From contig JAMPIQ010000003.1 in assembly GCA_024699855.1 (NCBI GenBank), forward strand, positions 1,550,001 to 1,614,000: DNA of 64,000 nt. The letters run 5' to 3'. A model generated the notes under the pieces. That model saw nothing but the letters and a program-made list of their open reading frames with translations. It was not told the DNA's origin and searched no databases. Source of the DNA: Aphelenchoides besseyi. Taxonomy: Eukaryota; Nematoda; Chromadorea; Rhabditida; Aphelenchoididae. A program made the position numbers and the translations under genes. Positions 1 through 11,226 of this stretch are shown here, piece after piece (position 1 is the first letter of the stretch; the number at the start of each line of letters is the position of its first letter).

Positions 1-416
1 GAACAAAGTAGTTGAAAACATTTCGAATTGGCGAAAACTTTCGATCCTTTTTTCGACTTTCAAAACGACCGGAACTTTCCATTGAGTTAATCGCACCAAA
101 TGGGATTCTTTTGTTCGATGGAAAGTGCACTAAATCCGACAATTTTGATTGAAAGCCAAAATGTGTAATTGATCAAAAATCGATCTTCATACTGTAGTCA
201 AAAAAGTGACCGTCTTCAGCTTCGTGCCAAACAAAGAACACGTTTTCCAAGTGGACTTAAGATTCGTGGTATAAAATTGAGATAGTGGAGTGATTGTTGA
301 TTTTAGAAAACGAGACGAATACACGCGGTTTTGATTGATTGCGTTTCATCGAACTGCACTTTCGTCGATTACTCATCGGACTATTTAACGATACTTGAAT
401 TTTGGAGGCTCACAAA

Positions 417-989
417 ATGAAGTTCTTGTTCTTCGTTTACACGCTCGCGCTTCTGTTCGCCGCTACAATTCAGAATTCAAACGCCTTACCAACATTGGGT
501 TTCGTACAATCGTCTGCGGTACGCGGGAAACTAATATGTAACCAAACTGCAGCATCGAACGTTCTCGTAAAGTTGTGGGACAACGATCGATTTGATGTAA
601 GTAATCGAAGAACTCAAGGGCTAACCGTTTGATAGATCGACGACCTCATGGACTCTGCTTTTACTGATGCTGATGGGACATTCGAGTTGAAAGGCAAAGA
701 AACGGAAGTGAGTATCCGAAATGAAATCGAGTGTCTATCTCCGTTTACAGATCACAGTGATTGATCCGAAACTGAACATGTGCGTATGGTTGTTTGATTT
801 AAGTTATTCAGTTGATTTTTTAGTTACCATCGATGTGGTGATCCAAAAGCGTTGTGTGCACGAAAACTATCGATATTTCTGCCCTCGGAGTTTGTGTTCA
901 AAGGGCCACTACCAAAACGAACATTCGACCTCGGAACATTTAGTTTGGATTCGATTTTCGACGGCGAAGTCCGAGATTGCATTCATTGA
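417..989 (+). CDS. Transthyretin-like (TTR/TTL) family secreted protein
   Basis: Four exons (417-596, 636-707, 751-779, 824-989) join to 148 codons. The first ATG begins a signal peptide (MKFLFFVYTLALLFAA). After it come VRGKLICN, VLVKLWDND, a D-A-D-G-F-E-L segment and ITVIDPKLN, then a C-G-D-P-K stretch and a closing C near the C-terminus, the usual order for nematode transthyretin-like proteins. These are small secreted beta-sandwich proteins of mostly unknown ligand; some take part in corpse recognition or neuroprotection. All three introns are about 40-44 nt with normal GT-AG ends. The ATG at 417 is preferred because the upstream in-frame codon is TTG. An AATAAA lies about 20 nt after the stop. 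The family call is firm, the exact paralogue is not. Confidence 0.9.
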
Positions 990-1008
990 CTGAGTCGACA
1001 CGTTCGTT

Positions 1009-1014
1009 AAATAA
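1009..1014 (+). terminator. AATAAA poly(A) signal of the transthyretin-like gene
   Basis: AATAAA lies about 20 nt downstream of the stop codon at 987-989, at the short 3'-UTR spacing common in nematodes. Confidence 0.6.
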
Positions 1015-1368
1015 ATCAGCTTCAGACTTCAAATTGAATTAGAAATATTCGCTTTTTTGTGTTCTACTCAGCCATTAACAAGCTTTCAAGTGCTTATGTT
1101 CAAGTGACTAGAACGACTGCCGTTATTTACATAATTCACAAATTTCAAGGTAGTTCTTCGAAGCATATAATATGAAAAGTTAATTAGCCGGCTTCAGTAC
1201 AAATTCTTTCCACCTGCTAAATGATTCCTTGGAGTTGCTACGTGAATGCAGTAGTCGCCTATTTAAAGTTATCGGCTCAATTGAAAGTAAAGGTTTTAGT
1301 GTTACATGTTCCAGGAAGCAATCATCTCGAAATTTTAACTTGTTTCTTTGTCTTCAACTTTCGTCTCA

Positions 1369-2502
1369 ATGTCAACGGAATCGTTTGCTCGGACAGTTCG
1401 ACAAATTCACGTTTACTACGAGATCGTAATGGCCTTTATATCCTATGTTTTGAACTTTCTCGTCTTATGGTTGGCGATAACAAAGAGCACGAAAACGATG
1501 TCATCGTATCGAATAATCATTTTGCTCAGTTGTGTTGTTGACTTGATTTTTATTACCGTGAATCTAATTGCCATGGGAGTAAGTTCTCGGTGTTTGTTTT
1601 GAATTGACAGAAAATTTCAGATAGTGGATATGAGGAACGGATATTTATTCATGTTTCCAGGAGGCTTCTTTGTTGAGTTCGATCATCCAACACCCTTGCT
1701 AATGAACATTTTGTGGTTGTGGGGCGTCAATATTACGATCGTCAACATTCCGATGATATTTCTGCATCGACATTCCGTTTTCTGTCGTTCCGTACCGCTG
1801 AGTAGTTTGCAGTTCTTTGGGATCTACGGTCTTTTCATTGTATGGATAACATTGCACTCGATTGGATTTGTTTTTTGCTTCGACTACGGCGAGAAGTCAA
1901 AAGCTTTGGCTCCGCTCTTGCACACCAATCGAATTTATGCTGATGTCAAGTATTACATTGTGGGCAATAGCGTGAGTCAGAAGCTTCCAAACCGAATAAC
2001 CGGGAAGTGCAGGAAAGCGTTCTAGGTATTATGCATATGATGAACATTCAAGCAATCGTCTTTGTTTCGTATGGAATCGTGGTTTGGACGACGCGAAAGA
2101 TTTTTCGAAAATTAGCCGATACACGATCTCATATGTCCGCTGCAACTCTTGAAGCTCAAAAACAGCTAACACTCATGTTTTTTCAAATAAGTTTCTGTCG
2201 ACAAGCACATTTATCGTATTGGTTTTCAGGCATGTGTTCCTTTCATTGTGATCTGTATTCCGGTGCTTGGCGCCGTGATGAGCACCGTTCTACATCTGGA
2301 CAATCCGTTCATTGGGTTCTTTCTTGCTTCATTAACAGTTTTCATTCCGGTATTCAATAGCGTTTGTATTATCGTCGTTATTCCTTCATTTCGTCGAGCT
2401 TTGATCAGCATCGGAAGTAAAATCATCGACACGTCGGCAAATGAAATGCGAGTCACAAGTTTGCAGCAGAATCCGGCAATTACAGATGTTCAAGAACATT
2501 AA
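1369..2502 (+). CDS. Str-like seven-helix chemoreceptor, with an odd donor at intron 3
   Basis: Exons 1369-1578, 1621-1971, 2013-2186 and 2230-2502 join to 335 codons with seven hydrophobic segments. The start MSTES is the first ATG in frame, and the protein aligns from its N-terminus with the minus-strand receptor at 23725-24913. Family signs are an A-A-T-L-E-A-Q-K-Q-L-T segment before helix 6 and P-V-F-N-S-V plus I-P-S-F-R-R after helix 7. Choosing the acceptor at 2012 gives a 13-residue stretch matching the paralogue. Intron 3 (2187-2229) must be removed to keep the frame, but begins ATAAGT instead of GTAAGT. Either it is an AT-AG intron, a splice mutant (pseudogene), or a base error. Such receptors act in chemosensory cilia. 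Confidence 0.8.
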
Positions 2503-3312
2503 TCGACTACACTAAATGTTGTTGAATCCGTTTCGTATGAACATTTTAAGAAACCCGTGACTATATTTCTGTGTTTTCGAACTCTAACGGTTTTAGATCG
2601 TCACCCAACGGTGTTTGAACAAAAATAAAAACGAGAAAAAGAGTCAATTTTCATCATCAGCGAAAACAAAATGCGCAGTGAGACGTTTGACCTCGAACTC
2701 AGAAACGGGACGCACACGCGCTTGGTAGGAAACACGGGGGACAGCAACGACGAAAGACGGCAAGTTGAGTGAGTTAGAGCAAAGAAGCAGCTCATTTTCG
2801 TCTCCGAGTCCCAAAAAGCCGTGACTCGATGTGTGCCCAACCGGCAGACTTTTGCCGCCGCTGAAACTCTGTGGTGCCCATCAGTTTGCTCTTTTACTCC
2901 GTTTCCTTCTCTCGAAGAACCCGCCAATTAATCAATCAATACGCGTTTCAGCCATCGGTTTTGATTTTTATCGTTATGCTTTTCGTTCCATGTGCTCGCG
3001 AGTCGTAAAATTGATTTAATGTCCATCACTTTAATGGGTTTGTTCAATCCGCTCAATAATTAACGGAATTTCAATTTCTTTACGTAACTAAACTTCTTAA
3101 TTGGCTTAATTGCAACTTGGAAAGCAAAATCACACCACTTCGTAAACTTCGGTTTTCGATTCGAACTTTTTTACAAATGCAAACTTATTGGCAATCAATC
3201 ATCGCATCGTTCGACCATTGTAGACGCTTCGTTGAATAAATTTTGGTCTTCTTAAGTTCCGATTCTAGGTGCTTGTCATCTTTGTTGCATTCTTGTGATT
3301 AAGATACCCATC
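2503..3312. other. Intergenic region upstream of the PBC homeobox gene
   Basis: About 800 bases with no convincing gene. Open frames on both strands lack splice signals and family resemblance. The stretch near 2680-2900 is richer in GC than its surroundings and may hold the promoter of the homeobox gene, but I see no definite TATA box or binding-site cluster. Confidence 0.4.
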
Positions 3313-4343
3313 ATGCAGTTGGACAATAAAACACAGTCCATAGATAATCTGCTTGGTCAATTAACTTTGATATCTGATGAAACATTCCCCGACGAAGAAA
3401 CGAGCGCTGCAATTAAGTGGGTTATCCGTTTGTTGCAAACTTACCGTACGATTTAGGGATCGCTTGCTGAGCCATCCGTTAAAGAACGCGCTGTTCGTCG
3501 TGTTATACGACTACAAGACACGAATAGGTAAGTTTTCGTTTCGTTCAGATATCTTATTTCATACGTTTCAGCACTTTCGACTCGCAATTCCATCGAAACA
3601 GAAGAGAATAATGCGCAACTCATGCGTCTGGACAACATGCTCATTGCCGAAGAGGTTGTCGCTCCCGATGGATCGATGCGACAAATGCCCGAAAACTATA
3701 TGGCCGATCAACCGGAATACAGAGAAAAGTTGCTGGAGATTCGCGAATCATACGCGAATTCAATGAACGTCTACTCCAGCGATTTGAACACGTTCAACCA
3801 TCACGTTGCTGTTTTGCTGCGACAACAACAGAACGTTCGTCCGATCACTCAGCAAGAGATTCAACGAATGTTAGAGATCATACAACGAAAATGGTCGCGA
3901 TTTCAAATCCAACTCAAACAAACAACTTGCGAGAATTTGGTGAACTTGAGACATCGTTTGTTAGATCAACGGTAATTTCAAATGTTGGAAAAATGGTCAA
4001 CATCAAAGTTTTTAGGCGAAAACGTCGAAATCACAGCAAAAAAGCAACCGAAGTGTTGAACCACTACTTCCAAACTCACATCAGCAATCCCTATCCAAGC
4101 GAAGAGGACAAGTTGGAGTTGGCTCGTCAATGTCAAATTACCGTCAATCAGGTGTCAAATTGGTTCGGAAATCGGCGAATTCGATACAAGAAAAGTCGAA
4201 TGAAACAACAACAACAATCTCATCCCTACGTCCCCGCTGCTCAAAATCCTCTCTCAACTCCAAATCCATACGCCGTACTTCCTGATCTCTACTCCTCTAT
4301 TGGTCTACATAATTCAAATTCTCCGTATGCGTACAACTTTTAA
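3313..4343 (+). CDS. PBC-class TALE homeodomain protein (Exd/PBX; ceh-20/ceh-40-like)
   Basis: Four exons (3313-3416, 3457-3527, 3572-3971, 4016-4343) give exactly 300 codons. The PBC region contains [22 protein letters not shown], the Y-R-E-K-L-L-E-I-R helix, [12 protein letters not shown] and the [11 protein letters not shown] segment. The TALE homeodomain begins [19 protein letters not shown], has the three-residue loop extension ISNPYPSEE, and recognition helix [20 protein letters not shown] proteins bind DNA with Hox and Meis-type partners and control nuclear entry and patterning. The glutamine run and the S/P/N/Y-rich C-terminus are lineage-specific. Its stop lies 30 nt from the stop of the convergent FAR gene. 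The call is secure; which of the nematode paralogues it is remains open. Confidence 0.95.
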
Positions 4344-4372
4344 TTGTTAGTAATGAATGAGTTTAATAACGA

Positions 4373-5010
4373 CTATACAACAGTCTTAATGGTTTTGGCG
4401 AAAGTCGAGAATGTCGCACCTAAAAATTGCTTTAGTTCCCATGATGTTAATCCAGACTCACTTTTGAGTGTCTTTACGATACTCGGAAATGCGGTTGTCA
4501 GTTCGGTTTTTGTGTCTTTGTCCAATCGATTCCACTGCAAAATAACGTGACTAGCGATCGTCTTCAAAGTCTCGATTTCTTTCACGTGTTCAGCACTTCG
4601 AATTGCTTGCATAACCTCGAATAATGTTGTAAGATTGACGAGTCAAAACCACTTACAAAGCTAATGAATCCACGAGAAGAAAGACTCAGATTTTTCATTT
4701 TGTTCGAAAACGCCTTGAATACCGATTTCGAATTTGCGGCCAACTCGGGATCTTGACCTCGTATTTCTGCGTCTATCGCTTCGCTTTTACCCGCATGTTT
4801 GGTTGCCGCTTCCCGCAAGATTCTGATTTGATCCGTGGACAAATTAGAGAAGAAGTTGTACAATTCTGGAGGCACAAGTCCTAAAAACCAAATAAGCTCA
4901 CCAAGAATCTTATGCCTACCAATGAAGTCATCTTTCACGTGCACATATTGGCCATCGACAAGATTGAAAATAAAAACCAAAGTGAACGTTAATTGCACGA
5001 AAATTTTCAT
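4373..5010 (-). CDS. Nematode fatty-acid and retinol-binding protein (FAR family)
   Basis: Two exons (4657-5010, 4373-4615) separated by a 41-nt intron encode 198 residues. A signal peptide (MKIFVQLTFTLVFIFNLVDG) is followed by the family pattern L-V-P-P-E-L-Y-N-F-F-S-N-L, then helices with LREAATKHAG and DPELAANSKSV, a GFISFVMQAIRS segment, and FPSIVKTLKSE near the end. FAR proteins are all-helical secreted lipid carriers binding fatty acids and retinol, made by hypodermis and intestine. Length and helix order match the family, although the sequence is diverged. It converges on the homeobox gene, with 29 nt between the stops. Confidence 0.8.
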
Positions 5011-5588
5011 CGCAGAACCAATCGAACGGAAGTAAGAAAACGGTTTTCTTCGATTTCGCGTTTAACCGTCTTTTCAACTCGCGGTGTAAACTCATTAAAC
5101 GATCGACAAACCGGCGCCGTCCGTTTCTTCCCTTTCAATTCGTCATCGTCGTTCGTTTGGCGCGTAGTTGTTAGTCTGCGATTTTTTGATGATTTTTCTT
5201 AGGAAAACATCCTCAACATTTTAACTTACGTTTTGTTGGATTTTTCGGATTTAAATTAAACTGTCGTCCAGAGTTCTTTTTCCTGCCGGCCAAATGCTCA
5301 GCATCTGATCCAGTTCTCGTTCAAGCCATGGACCGATGACATTTGCTTGTCCTCTTGATAATAAAACAAAATCTACATAGAATATTTCCTGCCACTTTTA
5401 CGCCAAAAAATTGAAAACCGCCGTAGGATAGTTTGAAATTGAATGGGAAAAAATTAGGAAGATCGGTTCAGTAGGTTTTGTAGGAAAAAAGACTATGCAA
5501 ACTAAATATCCAAAAATACGATATTTTAAGATTCGATCATGAGATTTTAAAAGACATTCAGAAACAGAAATCAAAAAATTTTACTTAA
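5011..5588. other. Intergenic, includes the FAR promoter side
   Basis: AT-rich sequence with no supported gene. It contains the 5' flank of the minus-strand FAR gene. I see no repeats or RNA genes. Confidence 0.4.
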
Positions 5589-5732
5589 ATGCACAGTTTT
5601 AAGGAGACAGAATCTTATTTGTACAGTCAGTTTGTTTATGAAGAATGCTTGAAAGTGTTCAAACGCGGTATCTCGATGGAGAGAGTCACGAACGCGTTGA
5701 ACAACGCCATCAAATTCCATACGATGATTTGA
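5589..5732 (+). CDS. Possible 47-residue small ORF, unknown
   Basis: An ATG-started frame of 47 codons reads as a compact, helix-forming peptide starting MHSFKETESYLYSQF and ending NALNNAIKFHTMI. I do not recognise it. It has no signal peptide, no clear introns and no obvious promoter, and could be a fragment of an older gene. It is listed because its composition looks coding while the frames around it look random. Confidence 0.2.
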   Translation: MHSFKETESYLYSQFVYEECLKVFKRGISMERVTNALNNAIKFHTMI

Positions 5733-6024
5733 AAAAATTGCAATTAACTGCAGGGTACAACGGTGCTAAGAAACACCGTCGGGTATTTTTTGGTCAGTTG
5801 ACACTCATGATCCCCACGTTCAAATTCACAACCGAAATTGCTAGTGTTTTGCAACTCGGCGCTCTCAATCATAACTCGCGGCAACAATGCCACCACTCAG
5901 CAGTCGCTCTTTCGGCGCATTTTGGATTGCGCACGTAAATTTGAACTCGAAAACGAAAATACCTCGAGGTGCCAATCAATTTGATTAGATGAACAGAGGC
6001 GTGTAAACTGGCAGTTCGAAAGCT

Positions 6025-6032
6025 GTATATAA
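6025..6032 (+). promoter_or_regulatory. TATA box (TATATAAA)
   Basis: TATATAAA sits about 50 nt upstream of the ATG at 6079, a good position for the core promoter of the HLH-like gene. Confidence 0.55.
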
Positions 6033-6078
6033 ACCACAGCCATCAGTCGACAACAACTCGTTTCGAAATCTAGTTAAC

Positions 6079-6584
6079 ATGTCGAAGCGTCAACGAGTCC
6101 AGCGCTTCGAACGACGAGCAACCACGACCAAAGGTAAGTGTATTATTTTTTAATTGTATTTCTTTTGCATTTCTTTTAGATTCGTAAAGGCGACCGTGAA
6201 GCGATTCGCTGTCAACTACTCCAAGCGGAGTAACACGGGCTTCGAAATGTGGTCGAAGAGATTGAACATCATCCTAAAGTCCAGTTGCAACAAACGGACA
6301 TTCTTGAGCAGCTCCGAAACCTTATCAAAAAGCTTCAGAAAGAAGCTTCGGAGTTGAAAGCAAGGCTTTTCATAGCCGAAGCAGAAAGTAAGTTCCAAAC
6401 AATGTATTAATCTAATCTTTCAATTTTAGAAGTCCCGGCTTTCAACGTTGGACGACAAGTGTTTGCAAATGAGCTTTTGCTCGCACAACTCGCTTCATAC
6501 ACAACAATGTCCCAGCAACTGCCTCCACCTTCGTCCCAAGATGACAGCTCAGATGCGAACAATCAACCATCTAGCAGCAACTGA
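6079..6584 (+). pseudogene. HLH/coiled-coil-like gene with an in-frame TAA
   Basis: Exons 6079-6133, 6190-6387 and 6430-6584 join in one frame of 136 codons interrupted once by TAA at 6231-6233. The first exon is strongly basic (MSKRQRVQRFERRATTTK). A region with E-A-I-R, G-L-R-N-V-V and QTDILEQLRNLIKKLQ resembles helix 2 of Hairy/REF-1-type bHLH proteins, followed by a leucine-rich helix and an S/N/Q-rich tail. A TATA box precedes it. The frame-keeping acceptor of intron 1 is CGTAAAG at 6189; the better-looking TTTTAG at 6179 breaks the frame. So the gene is decayed, mis-assembled, or spliced in a way I cannot see. The bHLH relation is an inference from a short match. Confidence 0.35.
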
Positions 6585-6897
6585 AGGTTCATTTTTTTGT
6601 GTTTTTAATTGAATTGTTATATAAAAGAAACTTTCTATTCTCAAGAAGTCGCTTTTTGAATCGAATGTGAATCGACTGTGTTCTGAAGTTTCCGGTTGAA
6701 GAATGTTAAGATTTTCACATTCGTGCGCATCTTATAACCACAATAAACAATGATCACATCATTAAAACTCATGATAGCGAGCACTTTGATTAAGACGAAA
6801 ATTATGAGGACGTTTCGCTAAAACAAAACTTGTTTTTTCGATTTTGCGAATAAAACAATAAACTAATTCAACTGCAATCAGACAGCCATGTAAAAAG

Positions 6898-7078
6898 ATG
6901 GCCATCGACGAAACAAGCACAGAAAACATGAATGAAGAAGCAACAAGAATCGGTGTTCCAAACGAGTGTAAGTCAAAACTTTCTGTTCACTGTCGTTTTC
7001 TTTATTTTATTTCCAGTCCGTTCACAAACCTTCTGCTGCTTGCAAACTTCAATTTCTGTCAAATGTTTGCCTTCTTAA
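6898..7078 (+). CDS. Possible two-exon small ORF, unknown
   Basis: ATG at 6898 opens 70 nt of coding-like sequence (MAIDETSTENMNEE). It has a good GTAAGT donor at 6969, and TTTCCAG at about 7016 keeps an open frame to a nearby TAA, giving about 44 residues. I do not recognise it. It may be a remnant of a paralogue of the preceding gene, but there is no sequence proof. Confidence 0.2.
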
Positions 7079-7860
7079 TTATATTATCAAGCAGATCAAG
7101 TGGCAACTGATATCGTTAGAAAGTTCATCATCTTAAACAGAAAGATGTTGAAGCAGCAGATTTAAACTTGTCGACTGAAATAACTGTATTGTATTAGTAT
7201 TTGTAATTGTGACACGCTAATTCTCAAAATGTTTGATTTAGTTATTTTTTGATTTATAACATTTACAACAATTGAAATCTATTGCTAGCCACCACTTTGG
7301 CATGCTTTTTTCTTCAGGTGCTCAGTTGTTTAATAAGGTTTTGTTGCTTAGAACGCTTTGAATAAAATCGGAGCCTCAAGCTTAAAGTTATAAGTATGCA
7401 ACTTATATTTAATTAATGCCAATGATTAGTCACTCAATGACTTCAAGGATGTAATTTGTATTAAGAATGTGTTAATGCCAATGAACTGCCTTCCGGTTGT
7501 TGTTCGCAGATGTTTGTAAATCTCTAGCACAAAAAACCATCGACATTGCCTTTTGCTTTAAACCGTGGGGTTGATTTGCAGCGTCTGCGCTTTAGAAATT
7601 TGGCGCCAAAATCGCGAGGATGAAAGACAAAAACAAATGCAAAGGAGTCCTGTTTGCCGTCAGCGTTTGTTGCACTTGAAACAAACCGACTGTTTCAGTC
7701 ACTCAGTGGTATGTTGATCGGTCCTTAAGCAGAATCGTCTTCCTATCTTCTTTTGCAATGAGCGAAATTGTGTCGAGCTATACGTAAATTCGCTTCTCTG
7801 CTTCATTACGAATTTATCTCGTTGGTTTATTTCACTGACACTTATCAAATCGATGTTTTC
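7079..7860. other. Intergenic, nothing recognised
   Basis: About 780 bases of AT-rich DNA without a supportable gene, RNA or repeat. It includes the upstream region of the membrane-protein gene starting at 7861. Confidence 0.4.
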
Positions 7861-8660
7861 ATGGAATCCAAAACGAAGTCCGAAGTTCGCGGATTTTTCA
7901 GTAATTGGACAAACAAACGTCGAGCTATTTGCGGGTTGAGTCCACACGTAAGTATTCGAAAAACGAAACAAGCACGTAAATTTTCATTTTTCAGTTGGTA
8001 ATTACCATTATGACATCAATTTGGGTTGGCACGTTACGTACTTGTGCGAAACCGTTTCGCGTGCATTCTTTTGGGGATTTGGATTTGAAGAGTCGTTTAT
8101 TGTACTTTTGTACTGTTTTCATCGCTTCAGGAATCGCATTGCTTCACGGCGTTTGGGCGAAAAAACCGACTGGTATTTTTTCTTCTTGGAGATTGCTGTA
8201 AGTCCAGCTAGTGTATTCGGGTATCTAATCATAGTTTCAGTCCTTTCGCGTTTATTGGACACTGATTTTCAGTTTGCATTATTCTGTGACTGCGGTCTAT
8301 CTCAATTTGATAAATCAAATGCCTGCTGATCAAAATTTAAAATTGTTCATCTACATGACTTTGAATATTCTTGCGGCAATCTGGAATGCTTACTCATGGA
8401 TCGTTGCCAAACGCTCCAAAAATAAAACGCCGATCCAAAAATATCGACGATACGCTTTTTCGGCGTTTCGAAACCGTGGAAATCGATCGGAGAGAAGTCT
8501 CTTGAGCACACGAATCGAAGACGCTCGTTCTAACCGTAGATTACAAAAAACCATTGGAAGATCATTTTTCATTTTTTGTCCATCAGGAAATGACGACAAA
8601 CGTGCGTGTGAGACGCAGGTGAAAAGTTCGATGTTTTGGAAATTTTACCGTTTTTCGTGA
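7861..8660 (+). CDS. Uncharacterised four-helix membrane protein
   Basis: Exons 7861-7947, 7995-8197 and 8273-8660 join in frame to 225 residues. After a charged N-terminus (MESKTKSEVRGFF) there are four hydrophobic segments, around LVITIMTSIWVGTL, LLYFCTVFIASGIALL, LLLHYSVTAVYLNLI and FIYMTLNILAAIWNAYSWIV, then a long basic cytoplasmic-looking tail. Intron 2 is 75 nt; an alternative AG at 8240 would give an early stop, so the AG at 8272 is chosen. I do not recognise the family. The general plan (four helices plus a tail) resembles the proteins at 56-60 kb, but I see no direct sequence match. Confidence 0.55.
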
Positions 8661-9082
8661 GAGAAAAAGCGTGAGCATTCGAAAAAGTTTGCAGTCGGAG
8701 GACAATCGACGTCGTTCTGATTTTCGATCGAAATTTGCGCGTGGAAAAAGGATTCTGCAGAACAAAAACATTCAAGTGGTCTTCTCTGATGGAGAAATCA
8801 CTTGTTGTCTTTTTTGCGTTGCAACGAAACCACTGGTCGAGACCTGCTTGCCAGTGCTTTTGTTGTTGTTGTTGCGCAATTCGCACAACGCGCTAACATT
8901 CTGTTCATTTCTAGACTGCAGTTTCTTTTAATCGTCTGCTCAACCACCTTGTAAATCGTTCGTCGTGAATCTGCGCGTTTTTTCATATATCGCTGCCGCC
9001 AAATTCCGTGATACATTTGAGTTAAATGTTCGCGCGTTCATAACTTTTTTCATCGTGCATTCTGTTTTGCTTTTTTTTCAGA

Positions 9083-9481
9083 ATGAAGTGCGACTGCGAA
9101 CTGAACATCCAATACTGGATGTTCGCATTGATGGCACTCATAATCATTGCCTCATGGATCATAAATCGAACTATTAATCGCAGAACGCATGCAATAAACC
9201 GCGGTTTTGACCCGTTGGTCCTGAATATGCTGCAAGCACCACGTAAGTTCACTCTGAGATTCAGAGAATAATTAAATAAATGTTTTAGGCCAAGTACCGA
9301 TATAGTGGGTGTTCCGGATACGGACATTAATGAAAAAATTCGTACCGAAACAGCAGCCGAAGCTCTACAGGTCACTAACGCAATCGACAACATGCAAATG
9401 GAAATAGATCCCACTCAACCAATAGAACCAATCATTGCCGCAGAATTTTCGATGGCTGTTGATAACCCAGAAGTTTCATAA
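9083..9481 (+). CDS. Small single-pass membrane protein, unknown
   Basis: Exon 1 begins MKCDCELNIQYWMF and runs into one membrane segment (ALMALIIIASWII) with a basic flank. The second coding block has D-I-V-G-V-P-D-T-D and an acidic P/E/I-rich tail, ending at 9481. The frames agree if the intron uses a GC donor at 9232 (CT|GCAAGC) with acceptor TTTTAG at 9288, giving 113 residues. The more obvious GTAAGT at 9243 leads to an early TAG. The function is unknown and no family is recognised. Confidence 0.45.
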
Positions 9482-10120
9482 ATTTTGTTAGAATTACTTG
9501 CAATATGTGAAGATCCAGTCACCGAACCCAATGAAGAACCAGTATTCTCTGTGGAAATCACTTGCGCGTTTGCTTTATTTTGATGGTGTCGAGAATTTTG
9601 TTAAATTTCGAATTATAAGTGTACTCACAATTGATTGGATTGTTTTTGATCTTTGAATTTTTTGGTCTGTATCGAATGTTCTTTCTGGTCACCGCCAGGC
9701 AATCTGGCGGCACTCGCCGTCGGGGCAACAATCACCAGACAGCAGGTGTACATTGCCATCAAATCAATTGTCGCAGCACCGACCATTCTGCCATTTGACA
9801 TTACCATTTTTTCTCTTTCTGTGATGAGGTAACGCCCACTTCTTAAGCGTATTTAAAATGGCCCCGTAACGATACGGCGTCATTCGTTCTGCCAATTTTG
9901 TTACTTTGATTTCGCCATTTTTTCCTCTCTAGTTATCGCGTCGTTTCCTCCCTTTTTTTGTTCTGTTGTTCTACTGTTGTGTCGTGAAATTGAAATGCGC
10001 TTTTTAATTGCGTGTTTTAGATGGTCATTTGTGACCGTGAAATTGGAGCGCCGCCCCTGATCGACATGGAGCCAATAAGATTCGTTAATACCCGCGGACT
10101 ATAATGCTATTTTTTTAGCA
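9482..10120. other. Intergenic / 5' flank of the interrupted topoisomerase-like gene
   Basis: No confident gene. A minus-strand open frame near 9625-9807 has no family resemblance. Pyrimidine-rich sequence at about 9910-9970 precedes a possible acceptor (GTGTTTTAG, ending 10020) and an ATG at 10021 that opens a short frame. Confidence 0.35.
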
Positions 10121-10689
10121 TGAATGACTTAGCCGACGCCCTTGACGGCGTGGACGAGGATTTGGATGGAAAAAGGCATTGGATTCGCTAATGGATTTCA
10201 TACTCATCGGCAATATCGAGTGGTGGTACAACCGAAGTATCGCTCATTCAATACCTGATGAATTCAAAAGATGCGGTATGACTCAACAAATGATCGAAGA
10301 TTGGAACTCACCGTCATCAAAAATGTTTTTCGACCAGATTAGAGTCATGCCAAACATAGCTGAAGAAGGCCACTACAAGGTGCCCGAAGAAGTACGCAAA
10401 TCATACACGCAACATTCCCTTCATTATTGGACCTACACATCTGTTCGCGAGTGGAAATCTACAGTCTCTTTGGCATTCTGATTGATGGGCCTGGGCCCAC
10501 TCGGCTGCGGGTCGCTTGTTTGGCCGCCCAGTTATTATTGTTGTTGTCGTCTTAATTTTGTGTAGTAAATAATTCGTAACCACGTTGGACTAGGTGGCAG
10601 CAAGAACCTAACAACATCCTTGCTGGCTCAAAAGCTGATGGACGTTCAACTTCATCGTGTGTTACCCGGTATCGAAGAATTTCAACAAC

Positions 10690-10694
10690 AGATC
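10690..10694. repeat. Target-site duplication AGATC, left copy
   Basis: AGATC directly precedes the 5' LTR and is repeated directly after the 3' LTR at 16248-16252. A 5-bp duplication is typical of Gypsy-type integrases. Confidence 0.85.
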
Positions 10695-10862
10695 TGTTGT
10701 GTATTGAACGCACTCGCCGTGCGCCCCGCCCCTTCGTTATTGTCGACCACCGACTGTCAGCCGGTGGTCAGTTGTTGTTTTTGGTGGATTGGGGTGCTTT
10801 GGTGACTCTGAGTTTTTCACCAAATAAAAGAACCCTCGTCAAGGATACGTGCGGACACAACA
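10695..10862 (+). repeat. 5' LTR
   Basis: 168 bp starting TGTTGTGTATTG and ending GGACACAACA. The ends are 8-bp inverted repeats. It contains AATAAA near 10832, which could serve as the element's poly(A) signal. It matches 16081-16247 except for four substitutions and one extra C. Confidence 0.92.
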
Positions 10863-11226
10863 ATTGGCAAAGCTGACTAACTCCGAATCTACACGCAGAC
10901 GCGGGATATTCCATTCCGCCGGACCAAGTCGAGCGTCCGCAAGACCGTGGGCCTCATCATTTCTGTTTCGCGGGTTCAAGTCGTGTTTCATTAATTCAGG
11001 TTATTGACAACCAGAAGGCGAACGTTCCGAAAGTTTCCACTTTCCGACACGTTTAGGCCAGATTTCGGGCGCGCCGCACTTCGTTTTTGGAGGGCCGACC
11101 GACACACACGCCGCATTCCACTTGCCGATCAGACGCGAGACAACGGACCGTTTTTTTGTTTTTTTAAAACGCTCAACGAACCGGACTTCACGCTGGTAAT
11201 TTTCGGGGCTAGACTCTCTTTTAGAT

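Noticed and set aside
2601..2927. Minus-strand open frame of 108 codons
   Set aside because: No splice signals, no family resemblance, random-looking composition; the sequence is intergenic and GC-rich.
10863..10885. Primer-binding site after the 5' LTR
   Set aside because: The bases following the LTR do not clearly match the 3' end of a tRNA I can name, so no site is annotated.
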